DNA of 64,000 nt, from contig JBBRNI010000001.1 in NCBI GenBank assembly GCA_038230395.1, positions 222,429-286,428 of the forward strand, in the 5' to 3' direction. The DNA comes from JBDSWU01 sp038230395 (lineage in GTDB: Bacteria > Patescibacteriota > Saccharimonadia > Saccharimonadales > UBA4665). Of the stretch, positions 1-8,307 are shown in pieces. Made by a program: the position numbers and the translations under genes. Position 1 is the first letter of the stretch; each line of letters opens with the position of its first letter. The notes below the pieces were generated by a model. That model ran no database searches, was not told where the DNA came from, and saw only the letters and a list, made by a program, of their open reading frames with translations.

Positions 1-1413
1 CTTTTGCCATTTGTTGGCATCATCAGGAGCTTCGACAACCTGCGCCAGTTTAGCGGCTGCTAGAAGGCCCGCAATTACTACTGACACGGTGTAAGTCGAA
101 GTCAGGAACTTCTCTTCCCACAGGTCGTAGCTGGCGTGCGGTAAACCAGTTTGTTTATCAATGAAATCAGTCATGAAGTTGGCGCAGGGCGCGATAAAGG
201 TATGGTACAAAGCATTAATTGTTGTAGCGTCCTGGCTTGCCTCGTAATACTCGTTCATCATGAATAAGACACTAGCAGTTTCATCCTCTTGTATGGCGAG
301 CTCACGCTTTCGACCGTGTACCAATGGGTGCCAGGTGCTGCCAACAGCACGATCCGGTTGGTATTTGTGCATTAGGTAGCCATCCTTGTTCATGGTGTCG
401 CGGGCAAAGTCAAAGAAGCGACGGGCTTCATCAAAGTGTCCGAGGCGTATCAGCGGCCACAATGCATATGCTGCGTCACGCGGCCAACAATAGCAGTAGT
501 AATCCCTACCGTAGTTAAAGATGCTAGAATCACCACTAGCCAGTACCGAGCCGCGTTCGTCACAGTGGGCTTTTATAATTAGGAGGCTGTGCGACAAGCT
601 TCGCTTGTGCTCGTCTGGCAGTGCTATACCAGTCTCTTCAAGCCATTTCTTCCAATAATTACGTGCCCGGTCTAGGCGTTCCGGCATTGCCTCGGCTTTG
701 AATATAGAATGAATTTTTTGACAATCACTTTGGCTGGCGGCCGCTACAATCCAGTAATCTAAACTTTCTGTGGCTTGACCTGCAATGTTCTTTTGAAATC
801 TAATAACACTGTCAACACCACCATGCTCAACAGGGTTTTCGGACAATTCACCATCCTCGGCGTCTTTAAAGGTACCAGCCTTACCCTCAATCGCGTAATT
901 ACCAACGGCGTACTGGTCAAAATCAGTGTTGTCTGTAAATTGACCGGCTATAAGTAGGCAATAGCGACCCTTGTAATCAAGAACGTAATGGTCATCAGGT
1001 ACATACATGGCGGTATCGGCACGGCCCTGCCGAGAAATCTGAAATACTTGATGCATAAATAGTCGAACATCCCGATTGTTATCAGAGTTGTTTGTAATGC
1101 TAATGTGTCGGATAAGGGCGTTGTACTCTGGGTCTATATAATCTTGAAGCAATAGTGAGACCTGCAATGTTACTGAGTTCAGCTGAATTGTGCTTATCAA
1201 CGCATCTTGCTCGAAGTCGACAGATATTTCCCAGCTGCCATCATCAGTCCAGCTAAAGTTGCCGTCAACCCAGACTCCAATTTTGTGTTGCGTGGAACGG
1301 GCATTTGTTAGATTTTCGAGGCCAACATACGGATAATAGAAATCATGAACAAGTCCAGATTCATCAAGTCCAACAAACAACTGTCCGTTACTGAGTACTA
1401 CAGGTCGTCCCAT
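1..1413 (-). CDS. GH15-family glucoamylase-like glycoside hydrolase (3' end outside window)
   Basis: The reading frame is open from a start at 1413 to the window edge (471 codons), so the C-terminus is missing. It starts MGRPVVLSNGQLFVGLDESG, typical of bacterial GH15 proteins with an N-terminal beta-sandwich followed by an (alpha/alpha)6 barrel. The barrel begins around residue 280, with a YGRDYYCYCWPRDAAYA segment matching the family's W-P-R-D substrate-binding region. A Shine-Dalgarno-like AGGTGG lies just upstream of the ATG and supports this start. It is the last gene of a minus-strand operon after GT4 and GH57 genes, 27 bp downstream of the latter. Expected role: release of glucose from alpha-1,4-glucans in the cytoplasm, as no signal peptide is seen. 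The catalytic glutamates cannot all be checked because the gene is cut. Confidence 0.85.
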   Translation of the reverse strand, partial: MGRPVVLSNGQLFVGLDESGLVHDFYYPYVGLENLTNARSTQHKIGVWVDGNFSWTDDGSWEISVDFEQDALISTIQLNSVTLQVSLLLQDYIDPEYNALIRHISITNNSDNNRDVRLFMHQVFQISRQGRADTAMYVPDDHYVLDYKGRYCLLIAGQFTDNTDFDQYAVGNYAIEGKAGTFKDAEDGELSENPVEHGGVDSVIRFQKNIAGQATESLDYWIVAAASQSDCQKIHSIFKAEAMPERLDRARNYWKKWLEETGIALPDEHKRSLSHSLLIIKAHCDERGSVLASGDSSIFNYGRDYYCYCWPRDAAYALWPLIRLGHFDEARRFFDFARDTMNKDGYLMHKYQPDRAVGSTWHPLVHGRKRELAIQEDETASVLFMMNEYYEASQDATTINALYHTFIAPCANFMTDFIDKQTGLPHASYDLWEEKFLTSTYTVSVVIAGLLAAAKLAQVVEAPDDANKWQK

Positions 1414-1440
1414 ATTAAATCCCACCTCTGATTATCATGA

Positions 1441-2649
1441 TTAGACTGGTATCCCTTTTTGACTGAGCCTGAATTTGAGGTCATGGAAGGCATTCATAAA
1501 GTTAATGTAAGCCTCGTAAGGTGTTTTGTAAGGGCTAAAGTAGGCGTGGATATCGCCATCATTAAAGTATTTCGTACACATGTAGTAAAAATGGTCAGAA
1601 GTCTGCAGCTTGCGCCAATCTTCGATTAAGTGTAGATCATTGCTGCCAATAATCCGGTCCTGTAAGTCGTATAGGGCTTGTATCGAACCAGTTTGCATGC
1701 CGTTACCAAGCCAAGCGGATAGATCACGCTCTGTGTCTGCCCATGTAATTGTTTCGGGAACGTCAACGGTGTCTACTGGCTCGAAACTATCAATCACTTC
1801 GGACACTGTCATAAAGGTATTTCCTTCAGTTTTGAGCCATTCTTGTGGCAGATGTGACAAGAAGCCGAATATTCCTGATTCTTCCCACTGGTGCTCGCCA
1901 AAAGTCTCATAATCCATGAATAGGTTGAAATTAGTGCCGTTAGGGTCACTATTAAGCCAGTTAGTAAATTTGTCGGCAGTTAGCGGCCACTGTTCCCAGT
2001 TTTGATCGCCAAATCGGAAGGCAATGTCATCTGACAGCTTATAATTCTTCATTAATAATCTAATTTGATTAGTGTATGTCGGGCGGTAGACAAAGTTTGG
2101 GCTACGCCAATCCAATATGGGGTCCCAGCCTTCTGCCAAAACACCTTTATAGCCAGCACGATCCGCCCAATAGGCAACATCGTTGTTATAGCACAGTTCG
2201 GTGTTACGGAAAACTTGCGGTGTCTGACCAAACGTTTCCTGGATCTTGAGTTTATGCATCTCAACCTGCATCTCAAATTCTGCGCGGGAATAGAAGAATG
2301 CTAGGCTGTGGTGATAAGTTTCAGCTACTATTTCGACGCGGCCAGTAGCACAGAGGTCTTTAAATGATTGCAAAGCCTCGGGTGACCACAGCTCCAACTG
2401 TTCGATAACTGTTCCCGTTATGGACAGGCTTAATTTGAACTGCGGGTTGTCGTTGAGCAACTGTAATAATCGCGCATTGGTTGGTAGATAAGACTTTTCG
2501 GCTACCTTTTGTAGGATACGATGATTACTCTCTTGATCGTCGTAGGCAGCTTCGAAATAATCATGTTTGACGGCAGTATCAAATACAGTGTAATGCCGTA
2601 TTCGAAAAGGCTGGTGGACGTGCATATACAGCACTATTGCTTTGCTCAT
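1441..2649 (-). CDS. GH57 alpha-amylase / glucanotransferase-like enzyme
   Basis: A 402-residue protein of the GH57 family. Region 1 is visible as MHVHQPFR at the N-terminus. The nucleophile region is FRNTELCYNN (around residue 150), where the Glu is the expected catalytic nucleophile. The acid region is LFMDYETFGEHQ (around residue 245), with the Asp expected to act as acid/base. The length fits short cytoplasmic GH57 alpha-amylases rather than branching enzymes. Its start overlaps the end of the GT4 gene by 4 nt (ATGA), so the two are translationally coupled. Together with the GT4 and GH15 genes it makes an alpha-glucan synthesis/degradation operon. The exact specificity (amylase or 4-alpha-glucanotransferase) cannot be read from the sequence. 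Confidence 0.88.
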   Translation of the reverse strand: MSKAIVLYMHVHQPFRIRHYTVFDTAVKHDYFEAAYDDQESNHRILQKVAEKSYLPTNARLLQLLNDNPQFKLSLSITGTVIEQLELWSPEALQSFKDLCATGRVEIVAETYHHSLAFFYSRAEFEMQVEMHKLKIQETFGQTPQVFRNTELCYNNDVAYWADRAGYKGVLAEGWDPILDWRSPNFVYRPTYTNQIRLLMKNYKLSDDIAFRFGDQNWEQWPLTADKFTNWLNSDPNGTNFNLFMDYETFGEHQWEESGIFGFLSHLPQEWLKTEGNTFMTVSEVIDSFEPVDTVDVPETITWADTERDLSAWLGNGMQTGSIQALYDLQDRIIGSNDLHLIEDWRKLQTSDHFYYMCTKYFNDGDIHAYFSPYKTPYEAYINFMNAFHDLKFRLSQKGIPV

Positions 2650-3863
2650 ACCGTTACTACCGCTAGCTGACGCTCATGATGACGCCTGTACATAGCTTCG
2701 ATCTTGTGGCTAGCATCGTCCCAGGACATTTTATCGTATTCTAAGAGAGCATTTTTGTGTAATTCATCCCGCAGCGGGTCATTTTGGATGACGGCTGTAA
2801 TCTGATTGGCCATTTCGTCAATATCCCAAAAGTCGACTTTGAGGCAGTTGCGCAGCACTTCGCTGACACCAGACTGCTTACTGACCAGAGCTGGGGTGCC
2901 ATAACCTATGGCTTCTAGGGGTGTTAAGCCAAAAGGTTCCGAGACTGACGGCATAACGAATAAGTCACCGATAGCAAAAGCGTCACGCAGACGCTTGCCA
3001 CGCTGGAAATCAGTAAACAGAACGTTTGGGCCAATACCCAGGTCGGCGGCTAGGTCAATCAGCTCATAATACTGCTCGCCGCTACCAACTATCAAAAATA
3101 AAGTTTTGGGGGCACGGGCAATAACCGCTTGAGCGGCGCGTAATAAGTTGGGCAGGCCCTTTTGGACAGTCAAGCGACCAACGTTCGTAACAATCCGGTA
3201 GCCTTGAGCGCGCATAGTCTCTAGATAACGGTATGAGTTATCGGTATCAAGCGGCGCCAAATCATCAGGCGTTATGCTGTTGTGAACAACTTCAATCTTA
3301 TCTTCAGGCACTCCGTAGTCACGAATAATAACGTTCTTGGTATGCTGGCTAACGGCAATTATGCGATCGGCCAGCTGAAAGCCCAGTTCCTCAATCTCGT
3401 GCACTAAAGGGTTACCATGACGTGAACCAGCCCGATCAGATTCAACAGAGTGGACATGCAATATAATTGGGCAACCACGCATTTCTTTGACTCGCAAGGC
3501 GGCCCGAAAAGTTAGCCAGTCGTGAGCATGGACTATGTCAAATTCTTTTTCTTCGACAATACGCGCCACAGCGTGTTCATATAGCTGTTGCTGAGCATAA
3601 ATATCAAGCCATTCTTCGGAGCCATCTTCGAGGATATATTTATAACTGTCGTATGCGATACCAGAGCGGATCACTTCAGCTACGCCTTGTGGGTGGGCTG
3701 CTGAAATATCCATAAAATCTATGCCGTGATCAGCCTTGTAGGGTAGAACAAAATCAATTGATAAGTCTTTTTTGGAGAGAGCTTTACACAACTGGTAGCA
3801 CGCGATACCTAAACCACCACTGTTATGTGGCGGTAATTCCCAGCCAAGCATCAGTATTTTCAT
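2646..3863 (-). CDS. GT4/GT5-type glycosyltransferase, glycogen synthase-like
   Basis: A 405-residue GT-B fold protein. The N-terminal domain opens MKILMLGWELPPHNSGGLG, the glycine loop of starch/glycogen synthase-like GT4 enzymes. The C-terminal nucleotide-sugar domain contains NVGRLTVQKGL (around residue 227) and the donor-binding SEPFGLTPLEAIGYGTP segment (E-x7-E, around residue 310). It is the first gene of the alpha-glucan operon; an AGAGG Shine-Dalgarno lies before the ATG. Role inferred from context: extension of an alpha-glucan from a nucleotide-glucose donor. Other GT4 functions are possible, but the GH57 and GH15 neighbours favour polyglucan metabolism. Confidence 0.8.
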   Translation of the reverse strand: MKILMLGWELPPHNSGGLGIACYQLCKALSKKDLSIDFVLPYKADHGIDFMDISAAHPQGVAEVIRSGIAYDSYKYILEDGSEEWLDIYAQQQLYEHAVARIVEEKEFDIVHAHDWLTFRAALRVKEMRGCPIILHVHSVESDRAGSRHGNPLVHEIEELGFQLADRIIAVSQHTKNVIIRDYGVPEDKIEVVHNSITPDDLAPLDTDNSYRYLETMRAQGYRIVTNVGRLTVQKGLPNLLRAAQAVIARAPKTLFLIVGSGEQYYELIDLAADLGIGPNVLFTDFQRGKRLRDAFAIGDLFVMPSVSEPFGLTPLEAIGYGTPALVSKQSGVSEVLRNCLKVDFWDIDEMANQITAVIQNDPLRDELHKNALLEYDKMSWDDASHKIEAMYRRHHERQLAVVTV

Positions 3864-4006
3864 TATCCTCTTTTTAACTCGCTTATTTTATTTTTCTTAT
3901 GCTTAGTTTAACGGATAGGAGCACCTAAACACAAGCCTCTAAAACACAAGCACTATACTGAGTTGAATTATAGCACATATTCTAACTACAACGGGTCGCT
4001 TAGTGA

Positions 4007-4036
4007 TTGATTGTAAGTAATAAAAACATGTATCAT
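4007..4036 (+). promoter_or_regulatory. Promoter giving a near-leaderless hydrolase mRNA
   Basis: TTGATT, 18-bp spacer, TATCAT. The -10 ends 8 nt before the ATG at 4045, so transcription should begin at or beside the start codon. No Shine-Dalgarno is present. Confidence 0.55.
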
Positions 4037-4044
4037 GAAAGACT

Positions 4045-4848
4045 ATGAAACTCTACAGTCAGGTAAGTGGTGAGGGCAAGGATCTTGTCTTGTTAACAGG
4101 TCTAGCCGGCTCAACGCGTTACTGGAACCACATACATGACCAATTGCTTCAAGTCGGATTTCGAGTGATCCGCCTAGACATGCTTGGTTTTGGTCGCTCG
4201 CCTCGAATCAGTTCAAAGGAGGGTAGTTATACGCCAACCACTCACGTAGAATCTATTGTTGAGACACTTCAACAGCTACGAGTCCACAATGCGACAATTG
4301 TTGGATATTCTGTGAGCTGCAGTGCTGTGCTGCGGATAGCGGCCTTGAACCCAGAGTTATGCGCAAGCGCTGTTTTGTTTTGCCCGCCTGTTTATTCGTC
4401 GTATGAGGCTGCTGATGGCCTGGCTTATTTAACCGGCGACTTACCTAGATGGATTCTTGATAGCATATACGCCCGGATCATCTGTAAACTGGTGTGTAAT
4501 AACAAAGCCATTGCTTTACCAATCTACCGCCGTATTGCAACAACCGTACCTATGGAGGTTCGTGAAGATGCCCGGTTACATAACTGGAAAAGCTACCGTG
4601 AAAGTTTTGATAATCTAATGTTGCACTACCGATCTGAATCAGATCTGTCTGCTAGTGCGGTGCCTACATTAATGGTCTACGGTACTGCCGACAAATCAGT
4701 AGAAGCCAACTACTTAGAGTCACTGACGAAGTTATACCCGCAAGTGCGAACGCTAATGGTTGATGGTGGACACCATCAAATACCGAATGAGTCACCAGAT
4801 TTAACAGTGCGCATTATTACATCACCTAAACTGATTAAGACTATTTAA
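4045..4848 (+). CDS. Alpha/beta hydrolase
   Basis: A 267-residue alpha/beta-fold hydrolase. The oxyanion-hole region is LLTGLAGSTRYW near residue 16. The nucleophile elbow is VGYSVS around residue 92, with Ser the expected nucleophile. An acid-loop candidate is YGTADKS and the late histidine lies in GGHHQIP (around residue 245). No signal peptide, so probably cytoplasmic. Its 3' end overlaps the convergent reductase gene by 8 nt. The substrate is unknown; esterase, lipase or C-C hydrolase are all possible. Confidence 0.8.
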   Translation: MKLYSQVSGEGKDLVLLTGLAGSTRYWNHIHDQLLQVGFRVIRLDMLGFGRSPRISSKEGSYTPTTHVESIVETLQQLRVHNATIVGYSVSCSAVLRIAALNPELCASAVLFCPPVYSSYEAADGLAYLTGDLPRWILDSIYARIICKLVCNNKAIALPIYRRIATTVPMEVREDARLHNWKSYRESFDNLMLHYRSESDLSASAVPTLMVYGTADKSVEANYLESLTKLYPQVRTLMVDGGHHQIPNESPDLTVRIITSPKLIKTI

Positions 4849-6256
4849 ACTTTGTTCGAATCCAGCTCTTAGCGAGCTTGCCCGGTAGGCTTGTAATAAG
4901 CTTATCAAGCCTAGCCTGAAGTGCTAATTGCCTGACGCCTAAGGCATATGTCGGATAGGCTTGAATACCACTGCTCAATTCTTTTAGGTTAGGCGTAGTT
5001 ACAATACGCGCTAATATTTCAGCAGCCATCACACCAACAACTGTCGCTGCCAGGATATTCTGGTTATTATCAGTTAATATTTCTACAAATCCGTTTTCAT
5101 CTTCGGCTACAGCCTTGTCGATATCACTATAATTGAGCCGGCGAACTTCATATGTGACTTTTTTGGTGTCTAAGTCGATCTTTAGTGGACCAAAATGTGC
5201 TATTTCAGGCGTGCTAAAGGTTGTCCACGGTAGAGATGCAACGTCAAACGCTTTATGTGTTCCAAACAGAGCGTTTTGGACAGCAATGCCAGCTTGCTCA
5301 CCAGCGGCGTGGGTAAATTGAGGGCCACCGTTGCAATCACCAATAGCGTAGATATGCTTGTTACTGGTGCGCAACGTTTTATTAACTGTTATGCCTCTTT
5401 TGGTTGATTTAATACCTGCAAGCTCCAAATTATCCGGCATGTTTGCTTGGCGGCCAGCTGCTACTAATAGTTTCTCTGATTTTATAATCGCACCATCATC
5501 CAGTTTAATGCTGACGCCGCTGTGGTCATACGTTGTGTTGACAATTGTAGCGCCAAATTGAATATCGATTCCCATAGTCTCAATCGACTTTCTCAGTATT
5601 GAAGCTGCCTCGATTTCATCACGCGGCAAAAGTCGATCACCGGACTGAATAATCGTGACTTTTGTGCCCAGCATAGCAAAAGCCTGCCCCAGCTCGCAGC
5701 CAATGGGGCCGCCACCAATAACCACCAAACTTTTAGGCAGGCTATCGAGTGAGAATATAGATTCATTAGTGAGATATGGACCATCAGTTAGACCAGGACT
5801 ATCTGGTACGGCTGGCCGTGAGCCAGTAGAGATTATAAATCTTTTGGCTTTAAGTGTGCGGCCTCCAACAGTTATGGTGTTTCGGCCAGTGAATACAGCC
5901 TTACCATGTACCACTTCCACGCCTAAGCTTTCATAATAGCCATCATTGTCATGAGTGTCTTCTATCGTCTTTATTGCACGCTGTATGTGCTGTTTGACAA
6001 CACTAAAATTAATTATAGGTGAAGCCGTTATACCTATTGGCTGAGCGTGCTCAGCTTGCCATGCGATTCGAGCCGCGTGGATCAATGCCTTGCTCGGCAC
6101 ACAGCCACTGTGCAGGCATTCGCCGCCTAGTGACTGCTGGCTTTCTATCATGGCTACTCGGGCGCCAAGTTTAGCAGCGGTTTCGGCGGCCACCAGCCCA
6201 CCTGAACCAGCACCAATGACTATGAGACCGTAAACGTCATCTATTTGCTTATGCAT
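4841..6256 (-). CDS. FAD-dependent pyridine nucleotide-disulfide oxidoreductase, mercuric-reductase-like
   Basis: A 471-residue flavoprotein of the lipoamide dehydrogenase / mercuric reductase family. The FAD-binding GxGxxG appears as VIGAGSGGLVAAETAAKLG (residues 13-31). The redox-active CxxxxC is in GGECLHSGCVPSKAL (around residues 43-57). The NAD(P)H-binding loop is VIGGGPIGCELGQAFAMLG (around residue 178), and a second FAD motif ends in YAIGDCNG. The C-terminal dimerisation segment reads GIQAYPTYALG, where true lipoamide dehydrogenases and mercuric reductases have HxYPT. The usual catalytic His is therefore replaced, and the substrate is uncertain. A divergent promoter lies 7 nt from its ATG. 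Confidence 0.85.
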   Translation of the reverse strand: MHKQIDDVYGLIVIGAGSGGLVAAETAAKLGARVAMIESQQSLGGECLHSGCVPSKALIHAARIAWQAEHAQPIGITASPIINFSVVKQHIQRAIKTIEDTHDNDGYYESLGVEVVHGKAVFTGRNTITVGGRTLKAKRFIISTGSRPAVPDSPGLTDGPYLTNESIFSLDSLPKSLVVIGGGPIGCELGQAFAMLGTKVTIIQSGDRLLPRDEIEAASILRKSIETMGIDIQFGATIVNTTYDHSGVSIKLDDGAIIKSEKLLVAAGRQANMPDNLELAGIKSTKRGITVNKTLRTSNKHIYAIGDCNGGPQFTHAAGEQAGIAVQNALFGTHKAFDVASLPWTTFSTPEIAHFGPLKIDLDTKKVTYEVRRLNYSDIDKAVAEDENGFVEILTDNNQNILAATVVGVMAAEILARIVTTPNLKELSSGIQAYPTYALGVRQLALQARLDKLITSLPGKLAKSWIRTKFK

Positions 6257-6263
6257 ACCGCGT

Positions 6264-6293
6264 AGTATAGCAAAAATACCAAAATATGATCAA
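6264..6293 (-). promoter_or_regulatory. Minus-strand promoter of the flavin reductase gene
   Basis: On the minus strand: TTGATC, 18-bp spacer, TATACT preceded by TGC (extended -10). Only 7 nt separate the -10 from the ATG at 6256, so the mRNA should be leaderless. It is back to back with the crt promoter. Confidence 0.6.
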
Positions 6294-6303
6294 AACAGCT
6301 CGA

Positions 6304-6332
6304 TTGTGTTACACCTGCGGTGTTGATATAAT
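6304..6332 (+). promoter_or_regulatory. Promoter of the carotenoid operon
   Basis: TTGTGT, 17-bp spacer, perfect TATAAT. The -10 ends 8 nt before the ATG of the prenyl synthase gene, giving a near-leaderless polycistronic mRNA. The divergent flavin-reductase promoter lies 10 bp away. Confidence 0.7.
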
Positions 6333-6340
6333 TACCTGTA

Positions 6341-7417
6341 ATGAATGAACAGATTGAGCGGCCCGATCGTTTAGAAACGGTCAGAGAAGATGTGGCAGGG
6401 CTAATTGATAACTATTGCCAAGCTCAGATAGCTCATGCCAGCGATATGAGCCAATCGTATGAACGTTTATGGCGCCAAACTCAATCTTATTTACTTGGCG
6501 GTGGCAAGCGCTTTCGGCCCTACTTAGTAGTACTTTCATATCAAGCTTATGGCGGCAGTGACTATGAAACTATTTTGCATGTTGCCGCTGCCTGGGAGCT
6601 TGTACACAACTGTTTACTCATACACGATGACATCATCGATCGGGACATAACAAGACACGGCAAGCCGAATATAGCAGGTGCTTACCGGCAGATCTATGAG
6701 CCTTTAACTGGTGAAGCTAGTGCCAAACATTACGCTGACAGCGCAGCGTTATTGGCGGGTGATCTAGTTATGAATGCCTCTTTTGACTTTATTGTATCAA
6801 GCGACTTAAGTAGTGACCAAAAAGTCAGCGCCTGTAAGCTACTTAATCAGGCGATATTTAACGTTGGTGGTGGCGAATTTTTGGATATGGAGGCGACGCT
6901 CCTAGAATATGGCTTAGTTGACTCGGCCCTCATCGCACAACAAAAAACAGCTCATTACTCCTTCATGAGCCCGTTACAAGTCGGGGCGACGTTAGCTGGT
7001 GCCAGTGTCCAAGATATAACTGATCTTACAGGCTGGGGAGCTAAGCTAGGCTTTGGTTTTCAGTTGGTCGACGACATGCTTGGGTTATATGGGGACGAAG
7101 CGGTTATAGGCAAATCAGCAAAAAGTGATTTACGCGAAGGTAAACATACAGCTATCTTGGATGGGATAATTAAGCTAGGCACCCCAGACCAGGTAGACTC
7201 ACTATTGACTATTATAAAATCAGGTTCTATAAGCGACGATGATGTCTCAGCAGTGCGGGCACTAGCAGAGGATACGGGAGCTAGGTTAGTAGTTCAATCA
7301 GTTATTGATCAGATTCGTGAAGAAACCGAACGGATGGTCATTTCGCTAAAAATTGATGAAATGTTCAAGCAAGAATTTTCATGGGTGGTAGGTGCATGTT
7401 TGGACAGAAGCTCATGA
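6341..7417 (+). CDS. crtE: Geranylgeranyl diphosphate synthase-type polyprenyl synthetase
   Basis: A 358-residue trans-isoprenyl diphosphate synthase. The first aspartate-rich motif is in LIHDDIIDRD (around residues 92-101), followed by the RHGKP segment. The second is in GFQLVDDMLGLYGD (around residue 238). A GGGKRFRP substrate-binding segment is near residue 54. It joins IPP to allylic diphosphates and, by context, should supply GGPP to phytoene synthase and a C5 donor path for the elongase. It is the first gene of the crt operon and its stop overlaps the next ATG (ATGA at 7414). Product chain length is inferred from context, not proved by sequence. Confidence 0.85.
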   Translation: MNEQIERPDRLETVREDVAGLIDNYCQAQIAHASDMSQSYERLWRQTQSYLLGGGKRFRPYLVVLSYQAYGGSDYETILHVAAAWELVHNCLLIHDDIIDRDITRHGKPNIAGAYRQIYEPLTGEASAKHYADSAALLAGDLVMNASFDFIVSSDLSSDQKVSACKLLNQAIFNVGGGEFLDMEATLLEYGLVDSALIAQQKTAHYSFMSPLQVGATLAGASVQDITDLTGWGAKLGFGFQLVDDMLGLYGDEAVIGKSAKSDLREGKHTAILDGIIKLGTPDQVDSLLTIIKSGSISDDDVSAVRALAEDTGARLVVQSVIDQIREETERMVISLKIDEMFKQEFSWVVGACLDRSS

Positions 7418-8307
7418 AAATATATGACGAGGTAGCTGCTACTTCAGCCAAGCAACTTACTGAGCGCTACTCGACTTCTTTTAGTAAGGCGACTAAATTA
7501 TTTCCTGTTGCAATGCGCCCACATATTTACAATATATATGGCATGGTACGAGTAGCTGACGAAATTGTCGATACTTATGATGGCGATAATGCCCTGGAGA
7601 TATTAAACGAGTTTGAGCAGTCAATTTACGTGACCTTACAACGTAAATATAGTACAAATCTTATCACGCACGCTTTTTGCCTAACTGCCAATGAGTATGG
7701 AATTACCAGGGAACTTATTGAGCCGTTTTTCGCTAGCATGCGGATAGACTGCCTCAATAGCTACGACAGTTCACAGTATGACGCGTATATTCATGGCTCA
7801 GCTGAAGTCGTTGGTTTAATGTGCCTCAAAGTTTTCGTCAGTAATAATAGCGATGATTACAACCACCTAGCATCGGGGGCAAAAGCGCTAGGTTCAGCAT
7901 TTCAGAAAGTGAACTTTTTACGCGATATAGCTGACGATAATCAGCGTCTTGGGCGATATTACTTTCCAATAGGTAGTTACAAAATCTTTAACGACTCGCA
8001 CAAACAAGCGATTGTTGCTGATATACGCAAAGACTTTGAATGTGCCGCCACTGCAACGACCGAATTACCGCCACATGCCCAGCTAGCCGTTCGGTCAGCC
8101 ACCAACTATTACTTGGCATTACTCGACAAATTATCTAAGGCGTCACCCGACGAGTTGCTGAAACGACGAATACGAGTTTCGGATTCACGTAAGCTATTAT
8201 TGCTCGCGAGCTTATTCGTTGCGCAACGCCTCGCCAGAACTCGCTCTAATCGCCAAACCTCGAAGACAATTGGTAACAAAAAAAATAGGGCATGGAAGCC
8301 GCGATGA
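7414..8307 (+). CDS. crtB: Phytoene synthase
   Basis: A 297-residue squalene/phytoene synthase family protein. Visible motifs are YSTSFSKATKLFP, the first Asp motif in VRVADEIVDTYDGD (around residue 44), and the second in NFLRDIADDNQRLGRYYFP (around residue 170). It condenses two GGPP into phytoene. I place the start at 7414, where ATGA overlaps the crtE stop, instead of the in-frame ATG at 7381; the overlap is the same coupling used by most genes of the operon. The Lys/Arg-rich tail overlaps the start of crtI by 4 nt. Confidence 0.88.
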   Translation: MKIYDEVAATSAKQLTERYSTSFSKATKLFPVAMRPHIYNIYGMVRVADEIVDTYDGDNALEILNEFEQSIYVTLQRKYSTNLITHAFCLTANEYGITRELIEPFFASMRIDCLNSYDSSQYDAYIHGSAEVVGLMCLKVFVSNNSDDYNHLASGAKALGSAFQKVNFLRDIADDNQRLGRYYFPIGSYKIFNDSHKQAIVADIRKDFECAATATTELPPHAQLAVRSATNYYLALLDKLSKASPDELLKRRIRVSDSRKLLLLASLFVAQRLARTRSNRQTSKTIGNKKNRAWKPR

